Part shown: in pieces, positions 1 through 9,177 of the stretch
Layout of the letters: every line of letters starts with the position of its first letter
How positions within the stretch are numbered: the stretch's first letter is position 1
Source: Pelagomonas calceolata
Taxonomy: Eukaryota > Sar > Pelagophyceae > Pelagomonadales > Pelagomonadaceae
Length of the DNA stretch: 64,000 bases
Assembly: GCA_918797485.1 (NCBI GenBank)
Contig: CAKKNE010000006.1
Location: forward strand, 1-64,000
Direction: 5' to 3'
Position numbers and translations under genes: made by a program
The notes under the pieces: model-generated
Database searches by the model: none
What the model saw: only the letters and a program-made list of their open reading frames with translations
Told to the model about the DNA's origin: nothing

Positions 1-330
1 CTAACCCTAACCCTAACCCCCTAACCTAACCCTAACCCTAACCCTAACCCTAACCCTAACCCTAACCCTAACCCTAACCCTAACCCTAACCCTAACCCTA
101 ACCCTAACCCTAACCCTAACCCTAACCCTAACCCTAACCCTAACCCTAACCCTAACCCTAACCCTAACCCTAACCCTAACCCTAACCCTAACCCTAACCC
201 TAACCCTAACCCTAACCCTAACCCTAACCCTAACCCTAACCCTAACCCTAACCCTAACCCTAACCCTAACCCTAACCCTAACCCTAACCCTAACCCTAAC
301 CCTAACCCTAACCCTAACCCTAACCCTAAT
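1..330. repeat. Telomere, CCCTAA array
   Basis: This is an almost uninterrupted CCCTAA tandem array, so the G-rich strand is TTAGGG and runs outward to the left. The first 30 bases carry slightly degenerate units (extra C, missing C), and the array breaks down after about 328 with TAATAACCCC. The array marks a true chromosome end. The Arg-Val repeat open frame it creates on the minus strand is not a gene. Confidence 0.98.
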
Positions 331-400
331 AACCCCGCCTAACACTACTAAGACCCCATGCTAACCCTAACCAGCCCCCCAAAAGCCGCTCTCCCAAAAG

Positions 401-760
401 CTAACACTAACCCAAGGGCCCTTCGGGCCCTTCGGGCCCTCCGGGCCCGAGCCTAAGACTACTAAGCAATCCGCCTAACACTAACCCAAGGGCCTTCGGG
501 CCCTCCGTACCCGAGCCTAAGACTACTAAGCAATCCGCCTAACACTAACCCAAGGGCCCTTCGGGCCCTCCGGGCCCGAGCCTAAGACTACTAAGCAATC
601 CGCGTAACACTAACCCATGGGCCCTTCAGGTCCTTCGGGCCCTCCGGGCCCGAGCCTAAGACTACTAAGCAATCTGCCTAACACTAACCCAAGGGCCCTT
701 CGGGCCCTTCGGGCCCTCCGGGCCCGAGCCTAAGACTACTAAGCAATCCGCCTAACACTA
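401..760. repeat. Subtelomeric satellite, five tandem copies
   Basis: About five tandem copies of a 64-74 bp unit start near 401, 473, 537, 602 and 676. Each begins with a telomere-like CTAACACTAACCC, continues with one to three GGGCCCTTC-type 9-mers (self-complementary GGGCCC, able to fold) and ends with GAGCCTAAGACTACTAAG. Length differences between copies come mainly from the number of 9-mers. A truncated last unit ends at about 760. Confidence 0.9.
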
Positions 761-1030
761 CCGCGATTTCATGATTATCGCAATCTGATCACGATCACGA
801 CAATGGGGGAGTGCAATGGAAATACACGTCTAGTAGGATCCCAAGGTTCAACTGAGACGTATCCAAGCACAACCCGTACTTGTATTACCCGCCTAGGCTA
901 CTTCCCATCCTAGGGTACTCCGATATCCCCTTAGTAGGGGGAAGTCGCCTCTCACTCCTAACTATTATCATCCTGAGTCACCTTTAATTGACGGACGTAA
1001 TTCCCCGTCACAAACCCCATCAAACATTCG
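761..1030. other. Unique subtelomeric spacer, no gene seen
   Basis: This is a non-repetitive stretch, richer in A+T than the rest of the window, lying between satellite copies. I see no open frame with coding character, no tRNA-like A/B boxes and no similarity to the neighbouring repeats. Confidence 0.6.
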
Positions 1031-1092
1031 GAACCCAAGGGCCCTTCGGGCCCTTCGGGCCCTCCGGGCCCGAGCCTAAGACTACTACACAA
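1031..1092. repeat. Isolated copy of the subtelomeric satellite
   Basis: One further copy of the 401-760 unit, with the AACCCAAGGGCCCTTC start and the GAGCCTAAGACTACTA end. It directly abuts the 3' end of the first gene (stop codon at 1102-1104), so the satellite runs right up to coding DNA. Confidence 0.85.
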
Positions 1093-1101
1093 CAGAAAAA
1101 C

Positions 1102-2235
1102 TTACAGGTCCGGCGGTGATCGAGTTCGCCACCGCGCCGTCGCTTCTCGCGTGATGTCGAGGTACAAGTCCGGGTTGGCACCGTAGTCCATGTGGTCACC
1201 GACGTCGTCCGCCGGCGCGCGCGCCGGCTCGATCTGCGTGCCCTCGCCCCACTCGTTCCAGGACGTGATCGAGACAAGGTCGGCGCCGGATTCGACGGCA
1301 GCGCCGAGCATCTGTCGAAAGTAGGCGCCGTTTCTGCGGTCGCGCGTCGCTACTCCGTTCCACGGGCGAATGCGCGTGTCATTGTAGCCGGGTCCGGCTG
1401 ATGGGCTGAACCAGAGGTTCTTCTTCCGCGCCCAGGCGGCGAGCAGCTTCCAGTGGGCGCTCGTGGAGCCGTAGGTGAAGCCGTCCGTGGCAAAGTAGGA
1501 GTAGAATCCATCAAAACACCCGTTTACCACAAGCTCTTCCTCGTCCCGGTTCAATAGCGTCGCAATCACGACGACGTCATGCGGCGTGCCACGAACGGAA
1601 AGGTCGCCATTTTCACAGAAGAGGCGCGCCCATTCTTTTGCGGGCGTGTGATACGCGTCGTACAAATACACGACTGGAAGTCGATCGTGGCCGCCGCAGG
1701 GCCTCCGCGGGAGGCGGTAGAGGTCGTGCGTGACGAGGTGCGCGAGGTCCAGCGCTACCGACTCGGCGCCGCGGCCTTCGTACGGTTCCAAGTGTATAGC
1801 GGCACCGATGCCCGCGCGTTTGGCCGCAGCGAGTGCCAACGGCACAATCGCGTCCGTGCCGACGCCTTGCGTGTCCGAGACCGCGCCGCCCGGTCGGCCC
1901 GTCCACGAGAGCACCGCGGCGTCGACGCCGGCGTCGCGCAGCTGCGAAAAGTGCGCGTCGAGGAGCTGCGGGTCCGACGAGCTGTAGGGCCCCGCCACGG
2001 GGTAGAACGGCGCGTGCAGCCGCGTCGGCGGTTCGTGCGTGTAGTTCTCGAGGTGCTTGTATTGGCGGCGAACCTTTTTGGTCCAGTGCGGGAGGACCGC
2101 GTGGTCCCAATGCAGCCACTTGCCGTCCGTCGTCGGCGTGCCGTACCACAAGTAGTAAAAGGTGTGGGTTTGCTTCTTGACGACGCACGCCGCGCGTGCT
2201 GCCGCCGCGGTGATCACGAGGACTAGCTTGTACAT
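1102..2235 (-). CDS. Glycoside hydrolase family 99 (endo-alpha-mannosidase-like)
   Basis: The 377-residue protein starts with a signal peptide (hydrophobic LVLVITAAAA segment, residues about 4-14), so it should act in the secretory pathway or outside the cell. GH99 landmarks are visible: the N-terminal FYYLWYGTP block, HWDHAVLPHW, PVAGPYSSSDPQLL, and near the C-terminus SITSWNEWGEGTQIEP, the family's NEW-E-GTQIE active-site signature. Known GH99 enzymes cut alpha-1,2-mannosidic linkages in N-glycans or mannans; the substrate here is unknown. The ATG at 2235 was chosen because it gives the signal peptide; the longer frame adds unconserved sequence. The last ~50 bp are duplicated near 3985-4040. 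This is the first gene inward from the telomere. Confidence 0.85.
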   Translation of the reverse strand: MYKLVLVITAAAARAACVVKKQTHTFYYLWYGTPTTDGKWLHWDHAVLPHWTKKVRRQYKHLENYTHEPPTRLHAPFYPVAGPYSSSDPQLLDAHFSQLRDAGVDAAVLSWTGRPGGAVSDTQGVGTDAIVPLALAAAKRAGIGAAIHLEPYEGRGAESVALDLAHLVTHDLYRLPRRPCGGHDRLPVVYLYDAYHTPAKEWARLFCENGDLSVRGTPHDVVVIATLLNRDEEELVVNGCFDGFYSYFATDGFTYGSTSAHWKLLAAWARKKNLWFSPSAGPGYNDTRIRPWNGVATRDRRNGAYFRQMLGAAVESGADLVSITSWNEWGEGTQIEPARAPADDVGDHMDYGANPDLYLDITREATARWRTRSPPDL

Positions 2236-2491
2236 GCGTATTGTTGCGTCGTGTGCCAGCAGCGTTCGTAGGGCGTTGTGGGGCGTCGAATGACTGTTTT
2301 TTTTTGCAGCGCTGCGTATCGCTACGCCTTGGTTTCGCGAGTCAAAGCGCCAGAAAAACCCGTGCGCTTGCTCGATCGCGACGGTCGACGCGCTGCTCGC
2401 GCTTGCGGATCGGCGGCGCCGTGGGTTAGCAGTGTAATCTGCAGCTCTCTGAGCCAGCTGTGCCAGCGCTGCGCGATCTCTACGTCCAGCC

Positions 2492-3451
2492 ATGCGCATA
2501 ATGGCTCATGGTGCCATGATGCTGGCAGTGGCAGCAAGCGTCGCAGCGCTGCGTGCCGCGGCACCAGTGAGGACACCGCTCACGCTGCGCAAAGCGAGCG
2601 CTGCCGACGCCATTCGCGACGCGCTCTCGTTCGCGCAGCGCGCCTCTCCCGCCACCGCGGACGATCGCCTAGCGCACTCGATGCGGGCGCGCGATCTTAC
2701 GGAGGACGAGCTGCGAGCGGTGCTCGTCGGGCGCGGCGTCGACGAAGCGGCGACGGCGGACGTGCCGCGCGGGATCCTTGCAGACTTGCTGGGCGAACTG
2801 CGCGCCGCGGACGACGCGCGCAGCGCCGCAAAGGCGCTTGGTACCGCGCCGTCGGCTCCACGCGAGTCGCTGCTGCCTTCTCTGGACGCGTCGCCGCCGC
2901 CGACTCTCCGCGACGTCGTCGCGCCTGACGCGTTGCGCCAGGGACTCGGAACCGCGGCCAGCGCCGCGGCCAGCGCCGCGGCTCAAATCGGGCTCGGCGA
3001 CGTCGTGGACGACGCGACGCGCGCTGCTAAGAATGTCGCTTCTTCCGCGCTGCGGTCCGAGGCGGCGGCGCCGGTTCGCAGAGCGGCGACGCAGGCGGCC
3101 GCGAGCGTCGCAGCGGAGAGACCGCGCGAGACGGCGCGCGCGGCCTGGACCGCCGTGAAGCAAAAGAAGCCGCTGCGGCGGCTCCGGCGGCTTCCTCGCG
3201 CGATCGTCCGCGGTTCGTCGCGCGCGGCGGCCGCGGGCTTTCTCGAAGCGACGACGGGCGCGGCGCGGGGCGCGGCGGCGTGGGCTGGCGCGGGCGTTGT
3301 CGGGCCAGGGCCAGTGGTCGTTGTCGTGAGCGCTGCGGCGATTCTTGGCCGAGGGCGCCTCATCGCGCCTTTGTCGGCACTCGTGGCGTTGCGCGTCGTC
3401 GCCGGCGGGCTCGCGGCTGGCGAGGACGATGACGACGGGGGCGGCGAGTAA
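2492..3451 (+). CDS. Ala-rich protein with signal/plastid-type presequence, unknown function
   Basis: The 319-residue protein begins with MRIMAHGAMMLAVAASVAAL followed by RAAAPVRTP, a signal peptide plus basic stretch like the bipartite presequences of secondary-plastid algae. Residues about 65-105 (LTEDELRAVLVGRGVDE...ILADLLGEL) resemble a helix-turn-helix SAP-like element, but weakly. The rest is Ala/Arg-rich and partly helical, with two hydrophobic Ala/Val/Gly segments near residues 255-285 and 290-312 that could be membrane helices. It ends in an acidic EDDDDGGGE tail. It is divergently arranged with the GH99 gene (257 bp between starts). I do not recognise the family. Confidence 0.6.
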   Translation: MRIMAHGAMMLAVAASVAALRAAAPVRTPLTLRKASAADAIRDALSFAQRASPATADDRLAHSMRARDLTEDELRAVLVGRGVDEAATADVPRGILADLLGELRAADDARSAAKALGTAPSAPRESLLPSLDASPPPTLRDVVAPDALRQGLGTAASAAASAAAQIGLGDVVDDATRAAKNVASSALRSEAAAPVRRAATQAAASVAAERPRETARAAWTAVKQKKPLRRLRRLPRAIVRGSSRAAAAGFLEATTGAARGAAAWAGAGVVGPGPVVVVVSAAAILGRGRLIAPLSALVALRVVAGGLAAGEDDDDGGGE

Positions 3452-3663
3452 CGTTGAGTTTTGTAATTTCGCGGCGATATCCGCTTCCAGGCTTGCGACG
3501 ACGCTGGGCTAGAGGGGCTACCTAGTATTTGGACAGCCAACTCCGGCAGCGCGCTAGCGCGAGTCGCTGCAACCGCGACGAGCACGTGGCAATTCATCAT
3601 TAAGTAACACCGTTCCGCTGCCAGGAAAATTAAGGCAGCCCCTCAGGCAGAAGAAGCAGGAGC

Positions 3664-3961
3664 ATGGGGGCCGGCGCGTCAACTGGCCTGCCAGCGGCGG
3701 CACCGATCGATGCCGAAGCCGTGGCAGCCGAGGTCGCGGCGTCGGACCTCCTGGAAGTGGCTGGGCTCTTGAATGCCCTCGACGCAGATCGCGCGGTCGA
3801 CGTGCTGCGCGGCGATGGATCATATGGCTGCTTGGGTCAATCATACGACCTTTGCCGCACGCAAAGTGAAGGAGGCCACGGCATTGCTCGAGGAGGCAGC
3901 AAGCCGGGGCCACGCTGGGGCGCAGGAGGCTCTTGCTGTTTTGCGCGGCGGTGGTGCTTAG
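3664..3961 (+). CDS. Small MGAGAS protein with Sel1-like unit, probably two exons
   Basis: The first frame (from ATG 3664) reads MGAGASTGLPAAAPIDAEAV and then a helical stretch; MGAGAS fits the N-myristoylation pattern (Gly2, Ser6). From about 3872 a different frame encodes EATALLEEAASRGHAGAQEA, a Sel1-type repeat helix pair, ending at 3961. A short intron at about 3802-3871 (GTGCTG...GTGAAG, 70 bp) would join the frames as ...DRAVD-EATALLEEA and give about 75 residues. I inferred this intron only from the frames; a frameshifted relic is the alternative. The N-terminus matches that of the TerD gene at 9803. Confidence 0.4.
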
Positions 3962-4063
3962 AGCTGCGCATCGTGTGTAAGTGGCGACGGCGCGGTTGCG
4001 AAATCGATCACCGCCGGACCTGTAAGTTTTGTTGTTCTGTCAAAGCGATTAACTACAAGTACA

Positions 4064-5674
4064 TTAGCTAGGAACGAAGCGAAAAACCAGGTTCTTCACC
4101 TCGGGCGGCGCGCCCGAGCGCGTCGGGTAGTCGACCGCGGGCGGCGCGGCGCGCTCGAGGACGACGTCCTTGATCGCCGGCGCCGTCGCCGCAAAGTCCT
4201 TGAGCGCGAGGCCGCAGGTCCGCGCGAACTTGCGCGGCAGGAGCTTGCGGCTGTTTGTCGTGCAGAAGAGCCGGCCGTTCGGAGCGACGAGCGGCGCCGC
4301 GAGGGTCGCAAGCGCGCCGTAGTCGCGCGCCGCGCTCCAGCGCTTCTTGTTGACCGTCGAGGTCGAGGGCGGGTCCAAAATGACGACGTCAAAGGTCTCG
4401 CCGCGCTTCGCGAGGCGTTTGAGCCAGTCGAAGCAGTCGCCGTAAATGCAGTCGTGGACCTCGCCGACGGGCTCGCGCGGGCCGTTCGCGACGCCGTTCG
4501 CTTCCAGCGACGGCGCGAGGTAGGCGAGCCAATTACGGTCGCAGTCGACCGAGAGCGTGCGCGCCGCGCCGCCCGCCGCGGCCGCCGCGCTGTACGCGCC
4601 CGCGTGCGCGAAGAGGTTCAGCACCGTCAGGTTGGCCGCGTGCCGTCGCAGCCACAGGCGCTGGGGGCGCTGGTCGAGGAAGAGGCCTGTCGACAGCTTC
4701 TTCTCCCCCAGCTCGACGCGGAACGCCGTCCCGTGCTCGAGGACCTCGAACGGGCCGGCGACGCCGGGCCCGCGGATCAGTTTCGGCAGGGGTTGGCCGC
4801 CCCGCGACCGGTCGACGCGCGTCACGATCTCGTAGACCGACGACGACGCCGTCGGCGCGTGCGCGGCGTCGATCGCCGCGAGCGCCGCGTCGCGCTCGCG
4901 CGCCGGGACGTCCTCGGGCCGCTGCACGAGCAGGTGCTCGCCGTAGCGGTCCACGCACAGGTTCGCCGGCGCGCCGTCCGCGGCGCCGTGGAGCTCGCGG
5001 TAGCACGTCGTCGCCGCGTCGGCGCGCAGCGCGGCCCGTCGCTCCGTCCACCGCAACTCGAGGTCCGGCGGACGCGGCGCCTCGAAGCAGCGCCCGCCGC
5101 GCAGCGCGACGCGCTCGCAGTGGACCAGGGCGCGCGGCGCGGCGCGGTCGACGCCGCAGCCGTGCCGCGCGTCGCCGCGCGCCGGCGCGCCGGCCGCCGC
5201 GAGCGACTTACGGACGTCGCGGCCCGCGACACGGACGACCGCGCCCGCGGGACCGCTTTCAATAATGGCACACGCGCCCCGTGCGGCCGCGGCGCGCGCC
5301 GGCTCGTCGTCGACCAGCGCGAGGTACGACGGCGCCGCGTCGCGCAGCGCGGCGTCGCCCGCAGCGCTCGCGCCGAGGCAGAGCACGCCCGAGCAGTCGG
5401 CGTCGAGCCGCTGCCGGACCCGTGGCTCCGCTCCAAGCAGGTCGGCGACGAAAGCCGCGGCCGCGTCGACGCTCCAGCCCGGCGGCTTGTCGACGACGAC
5501 GACGTCGGCGTCGCGATGCAGCACGCGCGGCGGCGCGGGCGCGGGCTCCGCGTCCAGGAGTTGCGGCTTCCACGGTCTCTTTTGTTGGCTCGGCGGCGGC
5601 GGTCGACCGCTTCGTGCCAGGCCGCCCGCGCCGACGACGAGATGCAGCAGCAGTAGTGCAGTGCGGGCAGACAT
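4064..5674 (-). CDS. RluA-like pseudouridine synthase fused to RlmI-like rRNA methyltransferase
   Basis: The 536-residue protein starts at MSARTALLLLHLVVGAGGLA, a signal-like leader that suggests organelle targeting. Residues about 60-200 look like an RluA family synthase: VVVDKPPGWSV, then RLDADCSGVL (family HRLDxxTSG with the catalytic Asp kept), then YLALV. From about residue 230 the protein matches RlmI/RlmK-type SAM methyltransferases: LCVDRYGEHLLVQ, GLFLDQRPQRLWL, the SAM loop VLNLFAHAGAYS, and the catalytic-loop region DVVILDPPS. Known homologues modify uridines and cytosines in rRNA. Both activities in one chain is unusual. The N-terminal half is divergent, so its activity is less certain than that of the C-terminal half. 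Confidence 0.75.
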   Translation of the reverse strand: MSARTALLLLHLVVGAGGLARSGRPPPPSQQKRPWKPQLLDAEPAPAPPRVLHRDADVVVVDKPPGWSVDAAAAFVADLLGAEPRVRQRLDADCSGVLCLGASAAGDAALRDAAPSYLALVDDEPARAAAARGACAIIESGPAGAVVRVAGRDVRKSLAAAGAPARGDARHGCGVDRAAPRALVHCERVALRGGRCFEAPRPPDLELRWTERRAALRADAATTCYRELHGAADGAPANLCVDRYGEHLLVQRPEDVPARERDAALAAIDAAHAPTASSSVYEIVTRVDRSRGGQPLPKLIRGPGVAGPFEVLEHGTAFRVELGEKKLSTGLFLDQRPQRLWLRRHAANLTVLNLFAHAGAYSAAAAAGGAARTLSVDCDRNWLAYLAPSLEANGVANGPREPVGEVHDCIYGDCFDWLKRLAKRGETFDVVILDPPSTSTVNKKRWSAARDYGALATLAAPLVAPNGRLFCTTNSRKLLPRKFARTCGLALKDFAATAPAIKDVVLERAAPPAVDYPTRSGAPPEVKNLVFRFVPS

Positions 5675-6054
5675 TACGTTGTAAAAGCTGACCGCGCTGA
5701 AGAGTTCGGCTGTGAGCGCCGGCAGTCTTGCTCTTTGGCTGCAGCCAGAGGACTGGGCCAACTCGCGCAGTCACCGAAGCAGCGATGCGCAGATCGCAAG
5801 GGACGTGCTGCTGGAGTTCGAACGAGCACTCCTACAGCTTCGCTCGTCCGGAGGACGCACGACAAGTTTGAGAGGGCCGCTGTGCAGAGGCTGCACACAC
5901 TGAGTGCAGCCCAGTGCCCTGCCGCCCGCCAAACGCAATCACGAATCGAAGCGACACGCGCACGCGTTCCACCGAAGTGGTTGCAGCACTGCAGAGCCGC
6001 CAACTGCCAGCTCGGCACGCGCACTCTTTTCCATTGGCACCGTGTGCTTGCAAA
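5675..6054. other. Divergent intergenic region, no gene seen
   Basis: This 380-bp spacer lies between two divergent starts (5674 minus, 6055 plus). Open frames cross it on both strands but lack conserved motifs. It probably holds two promoters and 5' leaders. Confidence 0.5.
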
Positions 6055-6891
6055 ATGCAACAAGCAGTCCTCGTCCTCGCGGCAGGCACATGCCTCGCCG
6101 CGCGGACGCACCGCTTAACAGTCTCGAACGTGCCGCGGTGGGTGCCGACGCGACGCCTCTTGGGCGACGGCGGCTGGCGCGCGGACGGCGACGCCTGGAC
6201 GGCGGAGCTGACGACGCGCGACGCGTGCGACGTCGCCGCGAGCATTCGCGGCGTCGGTCTCGACGGTCGCAAGCTGCTGCTCGAGGCGACGCCGAAGCTG
6301 CCGCGACCCGCGGTGCGCGCGGCCCGCCTCGAGGACGCGCGACGGCGGCGCACGACGAGCCCGGGCTTTACGCGCCGGGGCGCCCGCGTCGACGCGGAGG
6401 GCAAGTGGTCGCTCACTCCCGAACGCCTCGCGAACGAGATCGCCGACAAGGTGCCCGCGGGCAGCTCGGTCTTTGACTGCTGCTGCGGCTGCGGCGGCAA
6501 TGCGATCGCCTTCGCGCGGCGCTGCGCCGTCACGGCCATCGACGTGAGCGCGGACCGCGTCGCGCTCGCGCGGAGGAACGCGAAAATCTACGGCGTGGAC
6601 GTCCGCGTCGACGTGGGCGACGCCCTGCGCGACGAGCGGACCGCCGACGTCCTATTCGTCGACGCGCCCTGGGGCCGCGAGTGGGACAAGGAGCGCACGG
6701 ACCTCGACTCGCTGCCCCTGCTGCGGGACGTGCTCGCCGCGGCGCCGGGTCGATTCAAACGAGTACTCGCCAAGGTGCCGCCGTCCTTCGCGACGGCCGC
6801 CGTCCCGGGCGCTGCGGCCGAGGCGTTTTTCGGCCACGAGTCGGGCGACGCGCGGCGGATCAAGTTCGTGCTGCTCGATTTAGTTTTGTGA
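6055..6891 (+). CDS. TGS1-like class I methyltransferase with signal leader
   Basis: The 278-residue protein begins MQQAVLVLAAGTCLAARTHRL, a signal-type leader that argues for plastid or secretory targeting. The catalytic half carries VFDCCCGCGGNAIAFARRC (SAM loop), AIDVSADRVALARRNAKIYG (motif II) and LFVDAPWGREW, which aligns with the SPPWGGP motif of trimethylguanosine synthases. Nuclear TGS1 hypermethylates the caps of snRNAs; here the leader and the Ser-Pro to Asp-Ala change suggest a different RNA target. Other possibilities are related RNA N2-guanine methyltransferases. Confidence 0.65.
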   Translation: MQQAVLVLAAGTCLAARTHRLTVSNVPRWVPTRRLLGDGGWRADGDAWTAELTTRDACDVAASIRGVGLDGRKLLLEATPKLPRPAVRAARLEDARRRRTTSPGFTRRGARVDAEGKWSLTPERLANEIADKVPAGSSVFDCCCGCGGNAIAFARRCAVTAIDVSADRVALARRNAKIYGVDVRVDVGDALRDERTADVLFVDAPWGREWDKERTDLDSLPLLRDVLAAAPGRFKRVLAKVPPSFATAAVPGAAAEAFFGHESGDARRIKFVLLDLVL

Positions 6892-7207
6892 CTGTGTGTG
6901 TCCTGAATTTAAGTTTCTCTCTAGGTATATGTTTCTAGATATCAATCTAGTTGTCGTTAGGCGCCAAACACTTCGGGCGACACGTCGACGGGGTATCAGT
7001 CAACTTCAGCGAATGTTACATCAAGTGGAACGGACTTTACCATCAGTGGTCCATCACCAACCCTGGAAGCTATCAGCATTATGGATTGGTGGTGACAAAG
7101 AATGCTGGGTATTCGCGCCCGCACCGCTATAGGGCCGTATCGCGGCAAGGTCATTCATACCGGCTGGTCCAGATTTATTCGTCGAATGATTCTTTCTGAT
7201 GTTAACA
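6892..7207. other. Low-GC intergenic stretch
   Basis: This region has clearly lower GC than its neighbours and lies between two convergent genes. A plus-strand open frame (6951-7199, 82 codons) has varied, protein-like composition but no recognisable motif, so I do not call it. It most likely holds both 3' UTRs. Confidence 0.4.
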
Positions 7208-9177
7208 TTATTCATCGTAGAACGAGATTGGGCATGCGTCGCGCGCCCCATTCATCGCCGAGATGTGCGCCGCCGTCGAAAAGGACTGGCCCGTCAGCTC
7301 GCGCAGGCACACGGTCGCGTACGCGCTCGACGGCAACTGGAACTTGACGACCAGGGCGTCCCGCGCGCCCGGCGTCGGCGCGACAAAGGGCGGCGCGTCC
7401 GCGCGGTCGTCCGTCGCCAGGAGCGGCTCGTCGGCGTCTGTGTGCCGCACGACTGCCACGCTCAGGCCCGCGGGCCGCACGACGAACGGCCGGTAGGCCC
7501 CCGAGAGCGAGAACTCGCCGTGCTTCTCCGACCGGTAGTCGTCGAGGCGGCCGGCGTACGCGTCTTCCGCTCCGTCAAAAGTGGGATACGTCACGGCGTG
7601 CCCCGGCAGCGGCAGCACGACGTCGTCGATCGCGTACGCGCCCACGTCCGCCGCGCCCACGACGCGCACGGCCGCGTCCGCGGCGAGCCGCCGACTCTCG
7701 CCGCCGCGCTCGAGCACCAGGTCCCCGGCCACGACGGCGAAGCCGTGCCGCGTCGCCCGCGCGGCCGCGGCCGCGTTGAAGACGCGCGACTGGTGCCTAG
7801 CGTGGTGATGACTGTGACTTCTGAGTCCAGCTCGATAGTAAGCGTCGTACGACCCGTCGAACGCCACGAAGGGCATGGCCTTGGCGCGAGGTGCGAAGTC
7901 CCGCACGGCCGCCTGTCGCCGCCCGTCGAAGTCCGAACCAGACGAGAGGTTCCAAAAAAAGAAGCAAAGACGCCGGGCCGCCACGCGTGTACGTACATGA
8001 GCCGCAGGTTCTTGGGCAGCGTCTCAAAGGCCGACAGGTGCGCGTTCGCGCCGTGCCGCACGAGTCCTTCCAGCAGCCCGCGTTCGACGCGCTGCCGCCG
8101 CGGCATCGCGTCGACCGCCTCTCGCAGACGCCCCGCGGCGTAGTGCGCCTTGGCCTCGACCTCGCGCGGCTCGTCGCGCGCGCGCGCGCCGAGGATCAAA
8201 TCGGAGACTGCCTTCCACTCCCCCCGGCCCGTCGCCGCCTTCAGGACCGCCTCGCCGACGATCGCGTTCGACGTCGCCCCCGTCCCAAAGCGCTGCAGGC
8301 CAAAGTAGTTCACGAAACCGCGCTCCCCGACGCGCCGCGCCGCGTCCGCGGCCGCCGCGACGAGCGCCTCCCGGTCGCCGCCCGCGACGCGCGCGCGCCG
8401 CAGCGCGACCTCGAACGCGTTGCCGCTCAAATCGCCGAGCCGCAGCGCGTCGCCCACGTACGAGAACCCGCCGCACCGCACCGCCGGGAACTGCCGCGCC
8501 ACGCGCGCGACCGCCGCGGACACCGTCCGGGCGTCCTTTCGGTGCGCGGTCGCGAACTGCGTCGTCGCGGCGCGGCGGTCCTTGGTCCCCGCGTAGCCCA
8601 CGCTCGACGCCTTGCACCGCAGGGCCCGCGCGAGCGCGCCGACCACGGCCATCGTGTCGCAGTTCTCTTTGTAGAGCGCGAAGCGACAGAACCGCGGCCG
8701 ACCCGCGGGCCAGACGTTGCGCGAGTCCTGCCGGCCGCCGCCGTCGCGGGCCCGCTTCCGCGAGCCGCCGGCCTTCCAGACGCGCACGTGCATCGCGGGA
8801 CCGGCGCCGTCCGTGTCCGTCGCGGCCCCGAGGCGCCGCGCGTACTGGTGCTGCGCCGTCCGCGCGGCCTTGTCGGAGCACGGCGGCAGCGCGGCGGGGC
8901 CCGGGTCGGCGCCGCTCAGCACGCGCTCGATCGCCTCGACGACGTCGGCGCCGCCGCCCGCCAGCGCCGCGAGGCCCGCGGCCGTCGCCGCCGCCTCCTC
9001 CTCCGCCGGGACCTCGTCGGGCGCGTGGGCCGGCGGCGCCTCGGCCACGACGCGCGCGACGGCGCCGTCGGGGCCGACCTCGCGCACGACAAAGTCCGAG
9101 TAGCGCTCGCGGAACACGCACTCGATGACCTGCGCTTGCACGGGTGCCATGCCCACTGCTTCCTCGGTGAGCGACAT
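7208..9177 (-). CDS. TruD/PUS7-family tRNA pseudouridine synthase, two exons
   Basis: Exon 1 (7972-9177) carries the TruD start FRERYSDFVVREV, KENCDTMAV, the catalytic SSVGYAGTKDRRAATTQ motif with its Asp, GNAFEVALR, and FVNYFGLQRFGT. It runs to LRLMYVHAW. The conserved continuation SRVFNAAAAAR...GDLVLERGG and AIDDVVLPLPG then appears in another frame in exon 2 (7208-7789). The inferred intron is 7790-7971 (182 bp; GTCTTT donor, CACCAG acceptor) and keeps frame, giving about 595 residues. The donor is the less certain end. The family isomerises uridine in tRNA and other RNAs. No leader is evident, so cytosolic or nuclear action is likely. Confidence 0.82.

Noticed and set aside
13-345. Long Arg-Val repeat open frame on the minus strand
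   Set aside because: It is only the telomere repeat read as codons.
4454-5656. 400-codon plus-strand open frame
   Set aside because: It is the antisense shadow of the RluA-RlmI gene; Arg/Ala-rich, produced by GC-rich codon use. Many similar frames in the window were dropped for the same reason.
6951-7199. 82-codon plus-strand frame with protein-like composition
   Set aside because: It lies in the low-GC spacer between convergent genes and shows no conserved motif; more likely 3' UTR.
7790-7971. TruD intron as a fifth introner
   Set aside because: Its length (182 bp) fits, but I see no matching inverted repeats, core or clean target duplication.
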